A stretch of DNA of 64,000 bases from Gyromitra esculenta (lineage: Eukaryota > Ascomycota > Pezizomycetes > Pezizales > Discinaceae), in contig JBCAML010000023.1 of NCBI GenBank assembly GCA_038503075.1, positions 1 to 64,000 on the forward strand, read 5' to 3'. A program made the position numbers and the translations under genes. The notes under the pieces were generated by a model that worked only from the letters and a program-made list of their open reading frames with translations, made no database searches and was not told the origin of the DNA. This document shows, piece after piece, positions 10,719 through 22,560 of the stretch; position 1 is the first letter of the stretch; each line of letters opens with the position of its first letter.

Positions 10719-12125
10719 CTATAGCTTGCGTCTCTTTACCTCCTCAGTCAATCCTAACCTATCACTGCTCATCCTCTCTCGTACGGCATCTTCGCAATCT
10801 CCTCTTATAGATTCATCAATTCTACCCTCGTCGGAGTTTTCATCTCCACTGCTAACCTCTATCCTATCTTCGTATATCACTGTTCCCTCCTCTTTGCCGA
10901 CTTTCCCCAAAAACATCGACAAACGTTCCTCATAGGCCCGAAGGAATAGAGATAAAGGTATTCTATATTTGACTTTGTTCCTTGGGTCGCTGACATTATC
11001 GATGCCCAAAACATCTGTTATGTAAATGGTGACAAAATCTTCATTACTAATTGAGGGAAAGAATTGTTTCCTTTCACACATTGTAGCAACGAGAGCCTTA
11101 TCTGTAATAGAGTTGCTACGGGTCGCCGGTTGTTCCTCTGATACAGGCATAAGCCTCCACATTTCGACGAAAATTGACAGAGGTTTAGGTTGTCCCGGAT
11201 CATCAAAATCAACTTCGGTGTAATTAACACCCTCCAACTCCGAAGGTCTTTTACCCTCAAAACTGATCAGAACGGCCAACATCACTGGCTCTAACCTGCC
11301 ATCCTCTCTTTTTCTCTTTGCCCCGCTACGAGCCTTTCCGGTCTCGAGCCACCGCCTAGCGTCCGATCGCAGCTTGGCTCGGCTTTCGGAGTATCCTACC
11401 TCAAATACGATCGTTGGGAGACCTCTTCCTTTCATCATCAAAGCGGTATCGGGTTCTTTTTTGCCTCGCAGAGCTTCATTTGGGTTGTCTGAGAGATCAC
11501 ATGTTGGGGATGCATGCGCCCAAACTAGTTTCTCTGCAAGTCGTGCAAATTTACTTCCTTCAAGTCTCGGTGCAATCAAGCTCTTGACTCCTTGGAGAAC
11601 AGAGTGGCTGACCTCATGGAGAATATGTGGTCGTCCTCGCAGATACCATGTCATTGTATCCGGGTCATAGTCGTATGCCATCCGGGGAAGTAAGTCCTGA
11701 GAGTTAAGCAGCTTAGAGGTTGCTGTGAAAACTTCTGGGGTACAGTTTATCGAGAGGAAGGGGCCTGGGCGATTATTTTCGATCCACCTTGTGACGCGAG
11801 ATAAAGTGTCATCGAATCCAAGGGGCTCAGTTGTTAGAGATGATCCACGGGGCTCAGACCGCGCCGCACCCATACCACTGGCAACTGTCTTGTCCTGCGA
11901 TAGCAGAGCCTCCTCGATTTTTTGCTCTCCTTTGCTAGCACTACCACCTTGTTCATGGTCTAGAGTACTTGGTTTTCTTGTGGGGTAGCTTTTTGCTCTC
12001 TTCATCACCGTCGAGCAACTCTCTGAACCGGAGTTGAAAAGGGAAGCAGGAGGACGTAGAGAGGCTGCAGAAAGTTGCCGATGGATCTCCATACTGGGTC
12101 GCAAGTTGAAACCTTCCCCAAACAT
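10719..12125 (-). CDS. Uncharacterised protein with a Uma2/PD-(D/E)XK-like nuclease core
   Basis: This is an uninterrupted 468-residue frame. The first 115 residues are polar and probably disordered. The central part, about residues 105-330, is the recognisable region: it contains PD at 225-226, a hydrophobic strand ending in FEVGYSES (241-248), then a basic helix SDARRWLETGK (254-264). This order (PD, strand with E, then a D/W/K helix) is the layout of Uma2-like and other PD-(D/E)XK folds, although the usual lysine of E-x-K is replaced by glycine. The C-terminus (about 413-468) is acidic then basic, ending KRRKL, a possible nuclear signal. Function is unknown; nuclease activity is inference from motif order. 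The start at 12125 gives the longest frame, and an alternative ATG lies at residue 12. No close neighbour suggests an operon-like role. Confidence 0.7.
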   Translation of the reverse strand: MFGEGFNLRPSMEIHRQLSAASLRPPASLFNSGSESCSTVMKRAKSYPTRKPSTLDHEQGGSASKGEQKIEEALLSQDKTVASGMGAARSEPRGSSLTTEPLGFDDTLSRVTRWIENNRPGPFLSINCTPEVFTATSKLLNSQDLLPRMAYDYDPDTMTWYLRGRPHILHEVSHSVLQGVKSLIAPRLEGSKFARLAEKLVWAHASPTCDLSDNPNEALRGKKEPDTALMMKGRGLPTIVFEVGYSESRAKLRSDARRWLETGKARSGAKRKREDGRLEPVMLAVLISFEGKRPSELEGVNYTEVDFDDPGQPKPLSIFVEMWRLMPVSEEQPATRSNSITDKALVATMCERKQFFPSISNEDFVTIYITDVLGIDNVSDPRNKVKYRIPLSLFLRAYEERLSMFLGKVGKEEGTVIYEDRIEVSSGDENSDEGRIDESIRGDCEDAVRERMSSDRLGLTEEVKRRKL

Positions 12126-12980
12126 TCTTGTTGTTGATGCTGCAGTATGTGGTTAAGAGCGATCGGCTCCGTGAGAAGTGTTGCGGATAACCGATCATGC
12201 TTACCAATCAAGAGGGTACAGTGTCTCATTCTTACTCCAATTACGTAAGCGCTCAGTGTACGGGTTAGGGTTAGAACTACTCTCTCATCATCCTTGCTTT
12301 CAGCGATACCTCTTCCCTTTTCTTCATCCTGTTACATGGCCTTTTCCCATGAAATTTCTACTTACTATAGTTGTCTTGTATAAGCGCACGCGGACTATCG
12401 AACATATCAACCTCCATCCTTATCCACAGCATTTCTAACTAATAGCTTTTTGGCATATCTGATATTCGAGCTTCGTTGCAGCTATGTTCATTAACACCCT
12501 GAGGGAATATCCAGGCTCAGAGAATATCAATATACTCGAGCGTTTTTGCTAAATGGCTTTCTAGTCGGGAATTTTTGGTGAGAAAAGTCCTAATAGCCAT
12601 ACCCCAGAAACCTAGAATATATGTAGTATCTACCGCTCATTAATTTGTGCCTCGAGCCATTTTAGCGTTGATATCCGGGACGCATTTGGTAGTAGCTACA
12701 TGTATTGAAAAGATGTCCCGGACAAAAATTGTGGGGCCAGCAAAGGGATCCCCAGGTTTGAAAATAATATTTCCCAGGTTTGAACTTTGTTTTTCATCAA
12801 GATACCAACATATTCCACTATTGTTACGTGGTTGGATTGAAGAAATACTCTGAAACGAGAATAGTTGGTGAGCAAACATGCATCAGACAGGCAAAATACC
12901 CATAATTCCCATGATGGTTTAACTAGCTGCTTATTCGAGGCCAACCTTGAGATACTGATATCATCCGCTTCACTCGAAAA
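12126..12980. other. Spacer; upstream region of the 10.7-12.1 kb gene
   Basis: It contains TTAGGGTTAG near 12265 (a short telomere-like stretch). A minus-strand frame (12696-12944) lies in the same frame as the candidate exon at 12981-13307 beyond its stop. No domain is recognised. Confidence 0.35.
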
Positions 12981-13307
12981 CTAAAACGCTTTTCGTGCTA
13001 TTTCCCCGTGTTCTTTGATAAACACAGGCACATTATTTGCGGCTTTCTCCAGTGTCTTACTTACCCTGTGCTTAAGGGCCTTACTCGTCGGGCATGAAGA
13101 CCCAAAAGCCACAAACCCATCCAATGCTTCCCCATTTACTATCCCATGTGCATCTCCAGAACCTCTCCATGTGAGTTCAAGAACTTCATCGAGCGAGGCA
13201 AAGTCCACAGGAATCTTATATGGGCAAACAAAAAAAAGACCACCCTTCTTCCAGAAACCCGTGGATTCACTGGAAGCTAAACCCCCATACTCCGCATCAC
13301 AGGGCGC
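12981..13307 (-). CDS. Candidate exon or gene remnant, unknown function
   Basis: Reading from a splice-acceptor-like TTTAG, the minus strand is open for 108 residues with protein-like composition (residues such as YGGLASSES, FWKKGGLFFVCPYKIPVDF, then LTWRGSGDAHGIVNG and VPVFIKEHGEIARKAF). No ATG start is visible upstream in this frame, so it would be an internal or last exon. A very strong donor, CACAG/GTAAGT, lies inside it after the ALKHR residues, so the true exon may end there. I do not recognise the family. It could equally be a decayed gene fragment. Confidence 0.35.
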   Translation of the reverse strand, partial: APCDAEYGGLASSESTGFWKKGGLFFVCPYKIPVDFASLDEVLELTWRGSGDAHGIVNGEALDGFVAFGSSCPTSKALKHRVSKTLEKAANNVPVFIKEHGEIARKAF

Positions 13308-15290
13308 CTAAATCCCATATTTCTAAGGGTTCCCATCTTTAAATTTGTCGTGGCGACATTTATTATAAAAATCCTCTAGGACCCAACAGCTAGGATATCC
13401 GGAACCCTGTCATAACGTCGGCCAAATTGCAAAGTAAGGAATAAAAAATTGTTATGAGTTGTGCAAGTGAGATTCGAAACGGGTTGATACTCTTTTTCAG
13501 GGAGCACAGTAGAATAACTGTAGCCCATCCGAGGAAAAAGATGACATAGAAATAGGCTTGGGAGAGATCGAAGAGAGGGGGAACAAGCAACCAGAACTGT
13601 CAAACAGAGAACGTTGAGGCACCTTTGTATATGTGTTTATTAATGATCAAGAAAGGAGAAATAAGCCGAGGTGCGGACTATTTAAACACTAATGCCCGAG
13701 CTAGGTAAGGCTAGTTCTAAGAATCCATATCCTCCACGTATACGGAAGTATCAATCATTTGACAGAGCCGTCAGCCATAACGATTGTAAATAAGTAGTTC
13801 CGAGTACTCTAAACCGGATGTAGATCCAAAAAGATACTCCCTCGTCATAGCTTGCCACCCTTCCCATTGCATACATTTCCCCGTTCACCATTGCACCATT
13901 CGAGCTTTAGTTATTCCTGAATAATAAATCTTAAAGTGTAGAGAAATGTGTATTGCTTGATACTCTAAATACAGGTGGGAAGAAAGCCCCATACTCATCC
14001 TATAACTCTCCACCAATATCATGGTTGCTATATCCGAATTCCAGATGTGCGGCTACACCTCGTCCTTAGTTACCGCTCTAGGCAACTGAGGACACGCGAG
14101 TGTGGTCGCAACAGCAAGTCCCAGTCACGTGATTAGGTAAGTAAGGAGCTGCGATCTCGTTTATGTAGATTTGCTTATTTTATTCGAGGGTGCGCAGTGG
14201 TCGTTTAAATAATACAAATAATTGCTAAAACAAATAGGAAAAGGCTGTGGGCCAAGATAGTAGGAAATAATTGGAAAAGACTGTCGGCGAAAATAGTGAC
14301 TGCGAAAATAGTAGCGATCTAAAACCCTAGCCCTGCGCCCTGTGCCCTGCGCAACCACAGAGCGCAACTCCAGATATTTCAACAAATCTTCCGCTAAATG
14401 GTGGAAAATCGTTTGGTATTCGAAACGGTCTAGCGTAAACATATGTTCCGGCCCGTATGTCATTAAATACCGTTTACAAAGTGGCACTAGTTGATGGCCC
14501 ATATCCAAAGTGCAACAGCAAAGCTTGGACCATGAACCCTCGCTAAAAATCCACTCAAAATGCCCTGAATTTCAACTCAAGGTACCAGTCAACTCCATTG
14601 CAGCCCACTACTATAGCAATTTTATCATCTTGAACTCACTGGCAAGCGCATCCATCAACTACAAAAAAGATGGCGCTCTTCAAGTGCTGGATGATACCAT
14701 GATGTTGGTTGTAGAAATTGAACTTGAAGACTGCTGTTTTTGTGTTGGCATCACTGGCAGTATCTACTTAGGTGATTCAAAATGGTGAGGAGGTCGTGAG
14801 GTTGACATTTTTTTAGCGTCAGTTAACTTACATGTAGTTGTGGTTAATGAAAATCATTTTACTTTGAATATGGGCTAAGTTCAAATAGCACTTTGGAGGT
14901 GGGCTAACCCATCTACAAAGTTGCTCCTTTTGTAAATGGGCTGGCCCATTTGTAAAGCAGGCTGGCCACTTTGTAAATGGACATTCTTGACAAACGGGCT
15001 AGAACACATACCGTCTAACGGTGTGAGACGGGTAACAAACTGGACAGCGCGTGTCTCTTTATCAACAAAATAGAGGGACCCTTCTCTTTGATTCGGGGGA
15101 TTAGTTGGCAGTAGGCTTTCGCAACTAGCTAACACCTATCTATATATCTTAGCAGAGGTCGCCATGACTTCCGTGGACACTGCCATCACGGCTAGCAACA
15201 TTTCCGTTCTCGAACTCCACACGTATTCACTACCGTTGACTAGCATCGCAGCCATCCACCCCACTACCCTCACCCTCACGAAGACCCTCT
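13308..15290. other. Decayed spacer with mobile-element-like repeats
   Basis: Near 14485-14530 and 14870-14910 are two imperfect inverted copies of a GCCCA...CCAAAGTGC motif, which may be the ends of a small element of about 420 bp. A minus-strand frame at 14161-14508 is open for 115 residues but has no recognisable domain. No gene is called. Confidence 0.35.
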
Positions 15291-15894
15291 ATCGAGCGCC
15301 GAGCAGGCAGGCAGGCAGGCGAACAGAGGGGTCTTCGGTCGATGGGCGAACGAAGCCGAACAGACATAAATTGAACAACAGACAAGGGATTTACTATGGA
15401 GATATGACTCATTTCGGATAACGTGGCTCATTCCTGAAATTGTTAGAGCCATTTTGGGCAAGGCAGCATAATAAGCCTGCGGCAGTCAATAGATCAATCC
15501 CCGCCGCCCTAAGAATCACCTCCCTAGAGAAGCTCCCCCTCCTAGTCGCTCCCCTTCCTCCAAGGTCGCCTAAACCCCCCACCCTACCCCCACAGCGCGC
15601 AGTAGCAGGCTTTATTGCTTCCCTATAGCAGGCCAAGCGGTCGGTTGGCCGGTTGGTGGCAGCAGGTAGACCATCGATGTCTCCTAAACGATGGAAACGA
15701 TGGTGGGATGATCCGAACAGTCTCTCTGCGGACAAAACGCCAAATATTTACTATGGAGCCGTGTCTCTCCGTGGTCAAAGTGGCAGACGGTTGATATGGT
15801 TGGAATCACTCTCTGGATAAGTCGGTATAAGAAGCCTACCTCAGTCAATAGACCTGCCCCTCTTGCCCCCGGAAACACAGATATATAAAGTAAG
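15291..15894. repeat. Diverged duplication of about 150 bp
   Basis: Two blocks, about 15388-15510 and about 15745-15870, share TTTACTATGGAG, a TAAGCCTGC/GAAGCCTAC step and CAGTCAATAGA in the same order. A GCAGGCAGGCAG simple repeat precedes the first. They look like two copies of one old element. Confidence 0.45.
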
Positions 15895-16140
15895 CATATA
15901 GGGGCGAATATATCTCTGAATAGACCACCGAATAAGCCTGGTATAGACCCTTATAGACCTCCAATAGCGAGCCCAATAGACCTACCAATAGACCTCCCTA
16001 TAGGCCCGGATAGGCTACCCAAATATACACTCATATAGTGCGCCGAATAGACCCCCGAATAGGCCATGGGTCGACCTCTATATAGGTGTCAATAGACCGC
16101 CGGATAGGCTTCCCAATAGGCTCTCAAATTTCACCCAATA
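15895..16140. repeat. Degenerate minisatellite, ATAGACC units
   Basis: Many imperfect short units of about 14-17 bp combine CCGAATAGACC, CCAATAGACCT and GGATAGGCT. The reverse complement of the same unit (CCTATTCGG, GTCTATTCGG) forms the array at 33783-34075. No coding function is likely. Confidence 0.6.
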
Positions 16141-16607
16141 TCGCTTTGGTAGGGATGTTGTTGCCGTGGACTGGTAGGCCCAGCTCATCTCTATTTAACC
16201 ATAATTTCGATACTGGTATACGATTTTAGATTGTTCTGTTGCAGGCTGCAGGGTAGAGCTGCATTTCCCATGGTCGTAGGAAATCTTCTACTCATGTCGC
16301 CAAATCACGTGACTAGGTCTCGTGATAAAATTCATGTATAAGATCACATGATTTACTTGGTTGTCGGTGACAGGAGTAGGTAAGAACTAGGAAATCGGGG
16401 AGGGAGGACCCTGGATAGGGCCGGGGGTGCACCAAGGAAAAAGGTCAATAAAGTGAACGTAAAAATGGTAATATTTTCGATAGAAGCAGTAGCTAGAGAC
16501 AGTACAAATAATATCAACGAGCACGTAGTAGTGAAGGCCATGACAGTGAGAATAGTAGTGGGGGGAGAAAAAAAAGCGAAAACAGTGGAAGAGAAAAATC
16601 AATGAAG
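16141..16607. other. Spacer, no gene seen
   Basis: Short frames only. The part next to the transposase remnant may contain the element's 3' end, but I found no terminal inverted repeat. Confidence 0.35.
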
Positions 16608-17560
16608 CTACCAGCGGGTGTGCCCTCCATTAACAGAAGTGACAACAGCATTGGGTTCAGGCATAGAATCAACAAATTTCCAAATTTCTTCAGCGGATAA
16701 TTTCTCCCACTCCTCCAAAATAACAGCTTTCATAGAATCTACCCCTTCCGATTTGGCAGTTCGTTTTCCAAGCTCGTCTTTTAGTATTTTCCACATATTC
16801 TCAATGGGGTTAAGGTCAGGGGAAGCAGGGTGCTGTTCCGTAGATGGCATATTGTACCATACATGCTCTGATTGAGTTTTTGTGGCTCGGTGAGCAGACG
16901 CTCCATCTTCCATCACCCAAAGATGAGCACCATGATCGACGCATTGGTAATACCAAAAAGGATGAAGAACAGGTCGAAATACATGATCTATATAGGTTTG
17001 AGCTGTAATTGTACCCCGATTTTCTACCCCTATAACTTGAATAACTTCCCAAATCATGACCGAATTAAATTTTAAACCTTGACCAAATGCACTCCTCTTT
17101 ATACTCTTTATACTCTCTTCTCTTGCGTGTGATATAAACATTTCCACGCATACCACTCAACCAAACATAGCATTCGTTCGTCCAAACCACTTTTCGCCAA
17201 TCATCTTTAGTCCAATGTGATAAGCTTGAGTAAAAAAAATTCTCTTAATTTTAACTTGTTGTGTCAAGTACTTTGCGACAGGTGATGTGACGGTCATATC
17301 CCTCTAGATCTCGGCAAAAGAAATTGCAAATAGTCCTCTCAGAATCGTTGATTCGCAGGCCTAAAGCAATTTCATGATAGGGTTTGCGGTGATTCTCAGT
17401 ACCCGTGGTAGCTGTGTAAACTAACAGGCGGCGAGTGGGGCTATTGATGTCAAGAGGCCAATCTCTTTTCTTTCTTGGAGTTTTGGGACCATGACAAACA
17501 CTCCAAGCTGTATCAACGCTAATACTTTGATCTTTGGCAATGTGTGCGTAGGCCCATTTT
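16608..17560 (-). pseudogene. Tc1/mariner transposase, frameshifted remnant
   Basis: Reading the minus strand from about 17560, an N-terminal helix-turn-helix region (AYAHIAKDQSISVDTAWS, PYHEIALGLRINDSERTI) is followed by HWTKDDWRKVVWTNECY, which is the first catalytic block of Tc1-like transposases. The C-terminal 182-residue frame (16608-17156) has LWVMEDGASAHRA and HPASPDLNPIENMW, the second D and the final E of the DDE triad. The halves lie in different frames: a near-perfect tandem copy of AGTATAAAG near 17100 may be the slip, and further stops lie near 17230-17245. The first block has WTNE where WTDE/WSDE is usual, so a catalytic aspartate appears to be asparagine. The element is dead. 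Confidence 0.8.
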
Positions 17561-18039
17561 GTTCAAAATCCTAATTATCCTCTTCTCTCTCTTCGGAATT
17601 TCGCTATTCTACGGATTCACCATCTCACAGATTGCCAAAACCTTTTAGTGTGTGGAAGTTCTGCTGTTAAAATTGCCTCTATTTCCCTATCAATTATCGT
17701 CAATATGGTGGTGTCGATAGCAGCCGGAAACGGTCTATAGAAGCGGGGATTTGGGAGACGAGATGGGTTTGAAAAGGTACATATATTCATAAGATCCAAA
17801 CTTTAATTTTGTTAGCCAGGATGGATTTTTTTTGTCTGCCCAGATCGCCGAGTTCCTCGAGCTTAAAGCGCAGCTGGTAGAGAACCACAAAAGGGGATCC
17901 GTGGTGGTGAACTATAATTCATGCGGCGTATATTTCGTAGTATGTTTGGGGGTCTGTCAAGGAGTATGTTTGTATGAGAGTGTGTTAGTAAAAGTATGTT
18001 AATAGCCAAATTTAGCAAGCTATGACAAGCTACCATAAC
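17561..18039. other. No gene seen
   Basis: Short frames without recognisable motifs; probably partly outside edge of the Tc1 element. Confidence 0.35.
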
Positions 18040-18795
18040 TTAAGTATAATTTCTTGACCTCATAGAGTCGAAAAAGTTAAGCGTTTGGTTGAGTTTGTGG
18101 GACTTTAAAAGTGACATCCCAGTTGCAAACAGCAGAGACCCAAATAATGTATTGGGGTTGTAATGAGTGGCCCGGACTAATTCCGAAAGTTCTGCGCTGA
18201 GAATTGTTAATCCAGAAAGAAATGAAAGATATAGAAACCGATATGTAAAACTAAAGGAGATAAAGCATGTCCGAAGTGAAGAGTCGGTGTCGAGCCTGAA
18301 CGCTATCAAGGAGTAGAAAACAAAGACCGTGTTGGGATGAAACTTGAAAATAATAAGTCTGCTCTCATCAGAGACAGTCGCTAGTGCTTCGAAAAATTCA
18401 GTTTCCCATGTGTAATAAGGTACAAACCGGGTGGTTTGGAGAGCTAGGGATGGTAGATGGCGAGTTCGATAAGAGGTTCATCCAAGTGGCTTCTACGAGT
18501 GACTTCAAATTGCAAGGCTGGTGGTATAATTCCATAATCTGGTGAGTTTATGTATGCACGCAGCTTCAAACTCTATGTAGGCTATCATACCTCCCACAGC
18601 GACTTTCCGTCGCAGTTGGAGCACCTCCTTTTCCTGTTCAGCGAGATCACCGAGTATTGTGGAAATGTTCCTACACTTTATCAATACAAGTAATCCGTTG
18701 CTTAGGGTTAACCCATGGTGGAGATCGAAAACTAATTGCGTTTCTAGTATAAGTGGAAATATATACAAAAATACTGCAAGATAATCCCATGGCAT
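18040..18795 (-). CDS. Possible two-exon hydrophobic protein, unknown function
   Basis: An ATG at 18795 opens a 96-residue frame that starts MPWDYLAVFLYIFPLILETQ and continues with a hydrophobic then charged stretch (AEQEKEVLQLRRKVAVGG). About 60 bp beyond its stop, after an acceptor-like CCCTAG (exon from 18443), a second frame runs to a stop at 18040. It holds FVPYYTWETEFFEALATVSDE, then several hydrophobic segments around residues TYRFLYLSFLSGLTILSAEL. A donor GTGCAT near the AAC/IHK residues of the first frame could join them. I do not recognise the family, and the gene model is tentative. Confidence 0.3.
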
Positions 18796-21700
18796 TGTGC
18801 TACGATTGCCGAACCTGAAACTGAATAAAAATAAACAGCTCCTTATCTACATGGTTACACCGTGATACAACCAGGCGGCGTAACTAGACCAGACCAGGAC
18901 AACTGAATTAAAGAAACATATACATCTAGCCAGACAGCTACACTCTTGAGAAAGAGAATTTAAATTTAAGAGGTGTTACGATAGGGGGCTGAAAACCGAG
19001 AGATGCGAAGAGGTCGGTTGAAAAAACCATTTGCTTGATGTCCTCGAAGCTTTCTGTAAGGCCTAAGGCAAATTAGGGGTTAGGTTTGTTTGCTTAGGGT
19101 TTACCACGGGCTTACCTATAGCTACGTAGGATGGGGGGACACAGTCAGTGGGTGTTGATCCACCAGGCCACAGAGTTAAAGACAAACGAAATACTAGAGC
19201 TAGACAGAGTCTGAAGTAATGCACTGAAGTTAGGTAGACCTTCATCTAGTTAGCGGGAGCCGATCAGGGAGCCCAGGGCCATGAGTTGTGCTTGGGCAGC
19301 TAGTAAACCAATATCGATAGTAGGAATGGTATGTGACGAGCGGTCGACCAGGGTTGGAGATATATAAGACCGCGAACAAGACAAACCCAGCGCGAAGAGG
19401 AGTGTATGAGCACATCCAGCGTCAGAACTATAGGAAGTGCTGGGGTGCGGGGTTTTAGAGTTTTCTGAGTTTTGGGTCTTTGGAGAACAAGAGAGGCGCC
19501 ATTCGTGTGGGCCACAACACATCAACCCTGAAGGTCGTTAAAGGAATTTTTGTCCAACATATTTCCAGAGCCAAAGCCGAAACTATATATTTGGTTAACG
19601 GTTTTATTAAGGGTTGAGGCAATATCAGCTATGCCTTGGGCAAGTGAGAGTTTAGGACTTCAGGTGCAGACAAAATTGTGAACGTTGGAGTGAGGTAGAG
19701 TTCCAAACATGGCATGGGTAGCACACAGTTATTCAAGCCAGATCGGACACAAAAAACGCTATTGATACAGTGATGGACCATGTTCGATGGCTGTTAGGCC
19801 CAAGTATTGGCGGTTTTCTGCATTCCGTAAAATTTCCTCGAACTTCTTGAGGATAGCTATTATGGTACGGCCGAACAATTGGGCTCGGTGATCCTTGCGT
19901 GTTCACTCGCGCTCACATAACACGAGGGCCAACTTAGCGTCTTGTAGCATCGGTCAGGACAGTCGTTTATTTGTTGCTCAAGAGATAATTGATGATGCTC
20001 TTCCAAATTTTCCACATAGGTTACGAGAATTAGCATGGTTTGCCAAGGAGAGAGTTGAATAAATGAAGGGGAGGAACAAAGGAGACACATCTGAATATCT
20101 CACGCGGATGAGCGAGCACGGTTCTCATATGCACGTGATTGTAGAGGTACGGTGCGTGTAGGATATTTTGGTCATATTGCAGCTTAAAGCTTTTACGTTA
20201 AGACAAGGGTGATATTTACTGAATGCATGAATGCACCTAGCAGATTTTCAGCTATAACAATGAGAAGAGAGGTTCTGGGGCTTGTGCCCTGGAGCAAATA
20301 TAATGATCCTAAACCCACACATGATGGAGAGTAACAGATACCTGTTGAAGCTATTATCGCAGTCGCGGGCTTGGTAATTTTGGTGGCTGTTTTCCTGGTT
20401 GTTCGGGGTGACGAGCTACATAAGTACAGGACTCTGCTGTTTTTTGTAGAAGAAAGAGTAGGTCATTATGATTATAGATGGTTCACATATATATGTATTA
20501 AATCGTGTTGGCCGCGCTTTCTCAAATAGACACTATGAGCTACTAATCAACCCTTCCACACTATATCTCGATATGTTTAAGAGAATCTGATCTAGGCTGG
20601 CAAGGCCGTCAAAGTACTATTGTAGACGACTTAACTAACGATGGCGAGAATGTTCTGGACATGTATAATAAAGCATTTGGGTTGAATACCGAGTACTAGG
20701 AGTAAAAGGTTACGAGATGCTTCGTGTGGTTTCATATCACGAGGGTGAGTACCGTAGAAGCCGATGAGATATAGATCGCTGCCAAGAGGGTGACGTGCAG
20801 GATTATTAATATACCAGGACTAATAAAGAATAGTCATTACCAAAAAAAACTAAAACTAAAACACCATTCACCTTGTAATACTAATTTAATATCATCACCT
20901 GAGGGAGGGAGCTCAAAGTACACACTCTCTGTAGTTCCATATCCAGCTTCCTCCTCGGAGCGTGCCCAATCTCCAACTGTTTATTTCTCTATGGAAAGCC
21001 TTAGACATATAAGTCTTTATCACATGACCCATCCACAGTTAATTAAATCCCAATATCCCTAAATGACTAAATAACAATTTTACGCCTTCCATGCACAGCC
21101 AACTTCATTAGCCATAACAATACAATGTTAACTAACACTCCATTTCTCTATATCTTTCTCTTTTTCTTTACACTCACATATCTTTTCGGTAAACTCATTA
21201 ACTGCAGATTTAAAGTGTTTATTCATCACAACATCAGGTGGTTGTGTTAACGGAGTACGGGGGCGCGTTGCTACCAAAGTCCAAATAAGGATTTTGGGCG
21301 TTACAACAAAAATACTCATAGCGAGAATGCTAAGCAACCACCACCACATTAAAAAAAATTTACCAACAAAAGGTAAAAAAATCAGGAATGGTAGAGCGAT
21401 TTAGACAAAATTTACCATCGAATTCAATTGTTTTTAGGAGTGCTTGGCTGTGGCATTTGGTGGCAAAGTATGCACAGGGTTAGGGTTACAAGCAATGACT
21501 TTTTATTTTATTTGAGAAAAACTTGTCATCTCAGCAAAACCTTTGCGCAAGGCATACTCACACCTATGATACAAAGCTGCAGCCAGGCACACCAAATAAC
21601 CGTAGCCTTTAGCCCCAAGGCTGTTATTGAGTCAGGTTTAGGTAGTATAAAAATACTCTTCAAGTTTTTTCGTTTATTCCTGTCACTAGGCCTATTATTA

Positions 21701-22438
21701 TTGTAAATTCTGCATAAAAGTTTCTACCACCCAAGTTGGCTGTAATACGTCTTTGTGAGTCTCTGTAAGCGAGACTCATGACTAATCACTCGTTTTTGAA
21801 TTGGCAATCGTGATTGCTATAGCACTAAACTCATTGTTAGACGTCAATGAAACCCTTCAAGCTCTCTACACTCAAACTAATTAATTAAAAATAAATGAAG
21901 CCCTTCAAGAGACCCATATCTATTTTAAAGAATTGCCGAATCCTGTGCAAAAAACCAGTTTTTGTGGTTGTCAAAGTACTTATATTTTCTGTACATCTGG
22001 GACTACTAGTGACCCCAATACTATGTACATGAAACTTTTATATATATCAAACAAACCAATATATAGGCTTCTACTAAAATGTTCTCGTAGCCATCAAAAT
22101 ATTATAAAGGTATATGTCAAGTATATTAGCACCGTAACTAAATAAGTTCCTTCTTTTATAAATTTGTTACATCATACTAGTAAAATTGTAACTCAAATAA
22201 TGCTAAACTAAATTCACTGGAAAACTGAGGAACTTGAAGCACAAATCTGGAAGATCTTAAAGTCAGAAAACCGAAAAGCCAAGAACTGATATGCCACTGC
22301 AACCAGGAAGGAAATCAGTGGAGAGGTTCAGTAAAAAGGGATATGGAGATCGGTAATATGTCATGATTTTTAAGCTCCAATTTCGTTGATGCTTTTAAGC
22401 AATTGTGAGTGTGAATTTTTAACCTCAATCCACAGCTA
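18796..22438. other. AT-rich spacer with repeat fragments
   Basis: Minus-strand frames at 19250-19525 and 19860-20090 are open for 76-91 residues, but nothing identifies them. At about 21236-21300 lies a motif (CCAAAGTCCAAATAAGGATT, with GTACGGGGGCGCGTTGC beside it) whose reverse complement recurs at 29370-29410 and, diverged, at 29197-29225. It is probably an end of a DNA transposon, perhaps the pogo-type element whose transposase remnant lies at 29540-29955. No RNA gene was recognised. Confidence 0.4.
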
Positions 22439-22443
22439 CTAGT

Positions 22444-22560
22444 TCTCAAGGAGCGAGATTCTCGTCAAGCTCTCAGGTATCCCCCGAGATAAGCAGTGCT
22501 ACTTGAACGAGAAACTAACAGCGAGAGTGTATACGGGATTCTACTGGCTCTACGGGCAGG
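22444..22560 (-). mobile_element. Solo gypsy-family LTR 2, left part (split by the full element)
   Basis: Starting TCTCAAGGAGCG, this is the reverse complement of the 3' end of the family G LTR. Its other part is at 28317-28608. CTAGT flanks the joined LTR at 22439-22443 and 28609-28613, a perfect 5-bp target duplication. The two parts sum to 409 bp, the length of the intact 5' LTR of the element that split it. Confidence 0.85.
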
